Part shown: piece by piece, positions 56,491 to 64,000 of the stretch
Position numbering within the stretch: position 1 is the stretch's first letter
How the letters are laid out: each line of letters opens with the position of its first letter
NCBI RefSeq assembly: GCF_000236405.1
Contig: NC_016621.1
Span: forward strand, 218,501-282,500
Reading direction: 5' to 3'
DNA: 64,000 bases
DNA from: Blattabacterium sp. (Cryptocercus punctulatus) str. Cpu
Lineage (GTDB): Bacteria > Bacteroidota > Bacteroidia > Flavobacteriales > Blattabacteriaceae
Notes under the pieces: model-generated
Database searches by the model: none
What the model was told of the DNA's origin: nothing
What the model saw: the letters and a program-made list of their open reading frames with translations, nothing else
Program-made: the position numbers and the translations under genes

Positions 56491-58592
56491 CTATTTTTTT
56501 TTCTACTTATTAATATAATATTAATAGCTTTTTCTAAACTCAATGAATCAAAAAAAATTTTTTCTTCAATAGGAATTGATTGATTCTTATGTTTAATATA
56601 AATATTATATTTATTCACTTTTAAAAGTATTTCATATTCTTCAAATAATCCTAAAGATTTAGGTAGTTCTAAAAGTTTTAAAGCATCCTGTAAAGATATT
56701 GTATCAATTTTTTGATGAATTAATAAAGGAGAAAATTTTGGTTTTTCTTTATCTTTAAATTCTCCCATTTGAACAATAGGACCAAAACGAGCTATTTTAG
56801 AAAAAACTTTTTTATTAGATCTTGGATCCATACCTAAAAAACGAATTTTATGAATTTTATCTACATTTTTTTTTACATGTTCTATTTTTTTGTGAAATTC
56901 ATCATAAAAATTTTTAATAATTTTATTCCAGGATACTTCTCCTTTTGCAATATTATCAAATTGTTTTTCTAAACTTGCTGTAAAATTGTAATCTACGATT
57001 TCTTGAAAATTTTTTTTTAAAAAATCAGTTATTAGAATTCCCATTTCTGTAGGAATAAATTTATTTTTTTCTATTTCAATAATTTCATCTTTTTTTTTAA
57101 TAATAACATTTTTTTTTAAAATAAAAGATTCACGAATCTCAGTTTTTTTAATAATTTTTTGTGTATTTATATAATTTCTTTTTTGTATAGTAGAAATAAT
57201 AGGAACATAAGTAGATGGTCTACCTATTCCTAATTTTTCTAAATTTTTTACTAAAGTAGCTTCATTATATCTTGGTAAATGTTTTGTAAAAATTTGTTTC
57301 GCTATGATTTCTTTTTTATGTAAAAAAATTCCTTCTTTAAATATTTCTAATAATTTTTTTTTATTATTTTCGTTAGAAACATTTTTTTTATTTATTTTCA
57401 TAAAACCTTCGAATTTAATAGTTTTATTTGTGTAAATAAAATAATTGTCTAAATTTGAAGATTGGATATAAAAATTTTTTATATTAAATCGACAATCAGA
57501 CATTTGTCCGATTATAGTTCGTTCCCATATAAGTTTATAAAGACGTTTTTGAGATAAGTCTAAAGTTTCTAAAGATATTTTTTTAATTTCTGTAGGATGT
57601 ATTGCTTCGTGAGCTTCTTGAGAAAATCTATTAGATAAAAAATTTTTTTGAGATAAATATTTTTCTCCATAAAAAAAAAGAATATAATTCTTTATTTTGG
57701 ATAAAATTTCTTTAGATAAATTGGTACTATCTGTACGAATATATGTTATATATCCTTTTTCATATAATTTTTGAGCTAAAAACATAGTTTTAGATATAGA
57801 ATAATTTAATTTTTTACAAGATTCTTGTTGTAAAGTAGATGTTGTAAATGGTGGTGGAGGACTTTTTTTTTCTTGTTTAAGAATAATTTTTTTTATTAAA
57901 AAACTTGCATCAATACATGATAGTAAAATATTTTTCATTTTTTTTTCTCCTTCTATTTTTTTTTCCAATTTAGCATGAAGTATCATTTTTTTTTCGTAAG
58001 TAAAAATTCCAGATATTTGATATCCAGGAATAGGAATAAAATTTTGAATATTTTGTTCACGTTCTACTATCAATCTAACTGCTGCAGATTGTACTCTTCC
58101 TGCAGAAAGACCAGAATTAACCTTTTTCCATAAAATAGGAGATAATTGAAATCCTACTAATCTATCTAAAATACGTCTTGCTTGTTGTGCATAAACTAAA
58201 TTATAATTAATGAATCTAGGATTATTTATCGCATCAAAAATAGCTTTTTTTGTTATTTCATGAAAAACAATTCTTCGAATTTTTTCATTTGGGATATTTA
58301 ATATTTTATAAATTTGATAAGCTATAGCTTCACCTTCACGATCCTCATCAGAAGCTAACCATATTATATTATAATCTTTAATTAATTTTTTAAGATTTTG
58401 AACTATTTTTCTTTTTTTAGATAAAATAACATAATCAGGTTGAAAATTTTTTTTTATATTAACTCCTATTTTTTTTTCTGGAAGATCTATAAGATGTCCA
58501 TAACTAGATACTACATAAAAATCTTTTCCAAGAAACATTTGTATAGTATGAGCTTTAGTAGGAGACTCCACAATTACTAAATTTTTGTTCAT
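56487..58592 (-). CDS. topA: DNA topoisomerase I (C-terminally shortened)
   Basis: 701 residues, against about 830-865 in most relatives. Relaxes negative supercoils. The Toprim domain has LVIVESPTKAHTIQMFLG and DEDREGE at 82-88; catalytic Tyr284 is in GYITYIRTDSTNLS. YAQQARRILDRLVGFQLSP, SAGRVQSAAVRLIVERE and GIGRPSTYVPIISTI are intact. The zinc-ribbon tail is lost, leaving one or two degenerate C-terminal repeats. First gene of the minus-strand run whose upstream members are the polyprenyl synthase and queA. Confidence 0.96.
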   Translation of the reverse strand: MNKNLVIVESPTKAHTIQMFLGKDFYVVSSYGHLIDLPEKKIGVNIKKNFQPDYVILSKKRKIVQNLKKLIKDYNIIWLASDEDREGEAIAYQIYKILNIPNEKIRRIVFHEITKKAIFDAINNPRFINYNLVYAQQARRILDRLVGFQLSPILWKKVNSGLSAGRVQSAAVRLIVEREQNIQNFIPIPGYQISGIFTYEKKMILHAKLEKKIEGEKKMKNILLSCIDASFLIKKIILKQEKKSPPPPFTTSTLQQESCKKLNYSISKTMFLAQKLYEKGYITYIRTDSTNLSKEILSKIKNYILFFYGEKYLSQKNFLSNRFSQEAHEAIHPTEIKKISLETLDLSQKRLYKLIWERTIIGQMSDCRFNIKNFYIQSSNLDNYFIYTNKTIKFEGFMKINKKNVSNENNKKKLLEIFKEGIFLHKKEIIAKQIFTKHLPRYNEATLVKNLEKLGIGRPSTYVPIISTIQKRNYINTQKIIKKTEIRESFILKKNVIIKKKDEIIEIEKNKFIPTEMGILITDFLKKNFQEIVDYNFTASLEKQFDNIAKGEVSWNKIIKNFYDEFHKKIEHVKKNVDKIHKIRFLGMDPRSNKKVFSKIARFGPIVQMGEFKDKEKPKFSPLLIHQKIDTISLQDALKLLELPKSLGLFEEYEILLKVNKYNIYIKHKNQSIPIEEKIFFDSLSLEKAINIILISRKKNS

Positions 58593-58615
58593 TTTATTGT
58601 TAATATTTATTTTTT

Positions 58616-59593
58616 CTATATATTTCTTTCAATAATAAAATTAACCATTGTTTTTAATGCTTCTTTAATTGTACTTTTGGGATAGTGATCTAATATTTTT
58701 AATGCATTATTACGAAATTTTATCATTTTTTTTTTAGCATATTCTATCCCTCCATTTTCCTTAACATAATCAATAATTTGATTTCTTTTTTTTTCATCAT
58801 AATTATTTATAGAATTTAATATCCATTCTTGATTTTTTTGAGAAGATTTTTGAATAGCATAAATAAGTGGAAGTGTAATTTTTCTTTCTCTTAAATCCAT
58901 TCCAATAGGTTTTCCAATTAAATTTTCATGAGATTCTTCATAATCAAATAAATCATCTTTTATTTGAAAAGCGATGCCAGTAAATCCTCCAAATTTTTTC
59001 ATTTTTAAAGCCGTTTTTTCATCTGCATTTACTGAACGTGCTCCTCCTTCACAAGATGCTGCAATTAGACTAGCTGTTTTATGATAAATAATTTGATTAT
59101 AAATTTTTTCATTAATGTCTAATTTTTTAGTTTTCTCCATTTGTAATAATTCTCCTTCACTCATATCTTTAATAGTTCTACAAATAATTTTAAGAAGATC
59201 ATGATAATTATTATTTCTAGCTAATAAAAGACTTTTAGAAAGTAAATAATCTCCTATTAAAACAGCTATTTTATTTTTCCATATAGCATTGATAGAAAAA
59301 GTTCCACGACGAAGATTACTATTATCTATAACATCATCATGGATAAGAGTAGCAGTATGGATTAACTCAATTAAAGATGCAGTATGGTATGTTTTTTTTT
59401 GTATATTTCCTAACATTTTTGCAATTAAAAAAACAAACATAGGACGAATTTGTTTTCCTTTTCTATTAGTAATATAATGTGTAATTCTATTAACAATAGA
59501 TACCTTGCTTTGTATAATATTAATGAATTGTTTTTCGAAAATTTTCATTTCTTTTTTGATGGAAATTTTCACCTTTTCAAGGATTTTTTTCAT
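58616..59593 (-). CDS. Polyprenyl diphosphate synthase (trans-isoprenyl type)
   Basis: 325 residues. Elongates allylic diphosphates with IPP. First Asp-rich motif DDVID at 86-90 (TLIHDDVIDNSNLRRGTFS), second DDLFD at 213-217 (FQIKDDLFDYEES), and GKQIRPMFV near 46. Length and motifs fit octaprenyl-type synthases that make the menaquinone side chain, which would serve MenA here. Chain length cannot be read by eye, and a farnesyl/geranylgeranyl role is possible. 23 nt upstream of topA. Confidence 0.9.
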   Translation of the reverse strand: MKKILEKVKISIKKEMKIFEKQFINIIQSKVSIVNRITHYITNRKGKQIRPMFVFLIAKMLGNIQKKTYHTASLIELIHTATLIHDDVIDNSNLRRGTFSINAIWKNKIAVLIGDYLLSKSLLLARNNNYHDLLKIICRTIKDMSEGELLQMEKTKKLDINEKIYNQIIYHKTASLIAASCEGGARSVNADEKTALKMKKFGGFTGIAFQIKDDLFDYEESHENLIGKPIGMDLRERKITLPLIYAIQKSSQKNQEWILNSINNYDEKKRNQIIDYVKENGGIEYAKKKMIKFRNNALKILDHYPKSTIKEALKTMVNFIIERNI

Positions 59594-59650
59594 AATATTA
59601 AATATTTCATTTTTTAATATTATGGTTTTTTTAAGATTTATGTTATAATA

Positions 59651-60694
59651 TTATAAAATTAACATAGCATCTCCGTAGGAATAGAATCTGTATTTTTCTT
59701 TTATAGCTATTTTATAAGCTTTCATGATTAATTCATATCCAGAAAAAGCTGCTATCATCATAAGTAATGTAGATTTTGGCATATGAAAATTGGTAATCAT
59801 TGAATTAGCTATACTAAAATTATAAGGAGGAAATATAAATTTATTTGTCCATCCTGAAAAAGGATTTAAATATTTACTAGAAGAAACAGAGCTTTCAATA
59901 GCACGCATAGATGAAGTACCTACAACACATACACGTTTTTTTTGTTTAATAGTTTTATTAATAATACTACATACATTTTTTTCTATAAAACATTTTTCAG
60001 AATCCATCTTATGTTTAGATATATCTTCTACTTCGACTGGTAAAAAACTACCTAATCCAAGATGTAAAGTTATTTCTACTAAATTTATTCCTTTTATTTC
60101 TAATATTTTTAATAAATGTTTTGAAAAGTGAAATCCAGCTGTAGGAGCAGATACAGATCCTTCAATTTTTGCATAAATAGTTTGATAGCGTTTTTCATCA
60201 CTTTTTTCTGGTAATCTTTTAATATATTTTGGTAAAGGTGTTTTTCCTAATTCTTTTATTTTTTTTATTAATTCTTCATGTGATCCATTAAAATGAAGTT
60301 GTAAAATTCTTCCTCTAGAAGTGGTATTATCTATTACTTCTCCTGTTAATCCACTTCCAAAATTTAATTTATTTCCGACTCTTACTTTTCTTGCAGGATC
60401 AACTAATACGTCCCAAGTACGATCTATAATATCCAATTCTCTTAGTAAAAAAACTTCTATTTTTGCTTCTGTTTTTTCTTTGTTTCCAAATAATTTTGCT
60501 GGAAAAACTTTTGTATTGTTGAGAATAATAGTATCTCCTTCTTCAAAATATTGATATAAATCTTTGAATAACTTATGTTCAATATTCTTATTTTTTCTAT
60601 GAATAATCATTAATCTAGATTCGTCTCTTTCTTGGGTTGGTTGATAGGATAAAAGATTTAATGGAAATTCGAAATTAAAATCTGAAGTTCTCAT
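59651..60694 (-). CDS. queA: S-adenosylmethionine:tRNA ribosyltransferase-isomerase
   Basis: 347 residues from ATG 60694 ([20 protein letters not shown]); the frame opens seven codons earlier but the family starts here. Makes epoxyqueuosine at tRNA wobble position 34. Typical blocks are [57 protein letters not shown] and [27 protein letters not shown] -7 box sits 19 nt upstream. Keeping queuosine synthesis in so small a genome is notable. Confidence 0.96.
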   Translation of the reverse strand: MRTSDFNFEFPLNLLSYQPTQERDESRLMIIHRKNKNIEHKLFKDLYQYFEEGDTIILNNTKVFPAKLFGNKEKTEAKIEVFLLRELDIIDRTWDVLVDPARKVRVGNKLNFGSGLTGEVIDNTTSRGRILQLHFNGSHEELIKKIKELGKTPLPKYIKRLPEKSDEKRYQTIYAKIEGSVSAPTAGFHFSKHLLKILEIKGINLVEITLHLGLGSFLPVEVEDISKHKMDSEKCFIEKNVCSIINKTIKQKKRVCVVGTSSMRAIESSVSSSKYLNPFSGWTNKFIFPPYNFSIANSMITNFHMPKSTLLMMIAAFSGYELIMKAYKIAIKEKYRFYSYGDAMLIL

Positions 60695-60712
60695 AATTAA
60701 ATTAGAAAAAAA

Positions 60713-60729
60713 CAAATATACGAGGTATT
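60713..60729 (-). promoter_or_regulatory. queA promoter candidate (AATACCTCG-TATATTTG)
   Basis: On the minus strand AATACCTCG runs straight into TATATTTG (an exact TAnnTTTG), ending 19 nt before the queA ATG. The 11-mer AATACCTCGTA also precedes rnr. Confidence 0.45.
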
Positions 60730-60752
60730 ATTTTTGATAAAAAAAATATATA

Positions 60753-60760
60753 TATATTTG
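60753..60760 (+). promoter_or_regulatory. Candidate -7 box (TATATTTG) for the rRNA operon
   Basis: Plus-strand TATATTTG with TTTTTG 16 nt upstream (60731-60736), close to the Bacteroidetes -33/-7 layout, about 170 nt before mature 16S rRNA. It lies within an AT repeat, so chance is possible. The rest of the 60.72-60.93 kb leader shows no other feature. Confidence 0.4.
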
Positions 60761-60929
60761 TAATATTATTTTTATAATATATATATAAATTATAAAAATA
60801 CGAATTTTCAAAAAATTGTTCTTTATTTTTTAATTGAAAAAAAAAATAGCTTCTAGACCTAATTTTATTAATTTAAGGATTATTTAAAAAATTAATTAAG
60901 ATTTTTACGTATTTGATATTATTTTTTTT

Positions 60930-62468
<1,539 letters not shown>

Positions 62469-62600
62469 TTTAGAGTAATTTGTAATATATCTTAATTAAA
62501 ATATTTTTAAAAAAAATTAAAGAATTAGGCTAGAAGTTTCTTTTATTGATAAAAAAATAAGTGTAGTAGAAAGAGATTGATGATAAATAATAATTGTATC

Positions 62601-62674
62601 AGTCTCGTAGCTCAGACGGTTAGAGCGCTACACTGATAATGTAGAGGTCCGCGGTTCAATTCCGCGCGAGACTA
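62601..62674 (+). tRNA. tRNA-Ile (GAT)
   Basis: 74 nt in the 16S-23S spacer. Acceptor AGTCTCG/CGAGACT, anticodon loop CTGATAA (GAT), T arm CCGCG/CGCGG-type stem around TTCAATT, discriminator A. CCA not encoded. Confidence 0.96.
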
Positions 62675-62693
62675 CTTTCCCAAAAAAAGGGGG

Positions 62694-62767
62694 GGGGGAT
62701 TAGCTCAGCTGGCTAGAGCACCTGTTTTGCACGCAGGAGGTCATCGGTTCGACTCCGATATTCTCCA
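62694..62767 (+). tRNA. tRNA-Ala (TGC)
   Basis: 74 nt, 19 nt after tRNA-Ile. Acceptor GGGGGAT/ATTCTCC with G-T pairs, anticodon loop TTTGCAC (TGC), T arm ATCGG/CCGAT around TTCGACT, discriminator A. Its 5' end lies inside a run of ten G (62689-62698), the most G-rich spot in the spacer. Confidence 0.96.
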
Positions 62768-62823
62768 TTTTATTTAAAATATATAAAGTTCTTTGAAATA
62801 ACATACTATAATGAGGAAAGAAA

Positions 62824-64000
<1,177 letters not shown>

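Overview
This window is a low-GC chromosomal segment from a reduced Flavobacteriales (Bacteroidetes) genome. The best fit is Blattabacterium, the obligate endosymbiont of cockroaches. The evidence is extreme A+T content, a Bacteroidetes-type 16S rRNA, flavobacterial gene neighbourhoods (birA/rsfS/ftsH/cdsA/psd, hemD beside rnpA, a glycogen-synthase-like gene beside glmS), no mobile elements, very tight packing and several genes caught in the act of decaying. Retention of PBP1A, phospholipid genes, menaquinone genes, isocitrate dehydrogenase and cysJ argues against the much smaller Sulcia genome. The assignment rests on content and was not checked by a search.

Layout. 1-4.1 kb: partial birA on the minus strand, then rsfS-ftsH-cdsA-psd on plus, ending in a bidirectional terminator facing dnaK (minus). 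6.2-11 kb: rplM-rpsI-rpsB-tsf-gpmI-map. 11-29 kb: one long str-S10-spc-alpha superoperon (rpsL to rplQ, with secY, infA, rpmJ and rpoA) running into eno. Ribosomal protein L30 (rpmD) is missing from its normal place. 29-35.4 kb: a NhaD-type antiporter, a small membrane protein on the other strand, and a menaquinone cluster (menB, menA, a metallo-hydrolase, menC, menE). 35.4-43.7 kb: icd, a wrecked cysE, cysJ, serA, PBP1A and a PSP1/RicT protein. 43.8-50.4 kb: coaD, rnr, a one-domain GT5 protein, glmS, hemD, a degraded rnpA and tRNA-Cys. 50.4-60.7 kb: folB, sodA, pgk, rpiB, tRNA-Asn, gmk, asd, rsmI, a conserved unknown, topA, a polyprenyl synthase and queA. 60.9-64 kb: an rRNA operon, 16S-tRNA-Ile-tRNA-Ala-23S, with 23S running off the end.

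The genes form a coherent symbiont core. They cover translation, chaperone and membrane-protease quality control, lower glycolysis (pgk, gpmI, eno), murein and phosphatidylethanolamine synthesis, amino-acid supply (serA, asd), menaquinone-based respiration (men genes plus a polyprenyl synthase), and sulfite reduction (cysJ).

The most interesting signals are decay and its tolerance. The 16S rRNA 3' end has lost the CCTCC anti-Shine-Dalgarno core. The 846-bp gap between icd and cysJ holds a cysE pseudogene. The 5' ends of psd and menC are out of frame at homopolymers. rnpA has lost its RNR core in frame and runs into an antisense tRNA. Essential genes (ftsH, coaD, rplX) carry A10-A13 tracts that invite polymerase slippage. 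No CRISPR array, phage, insertion sequence or biosynthetic cluster was seen, and I did not find a wholly new system.
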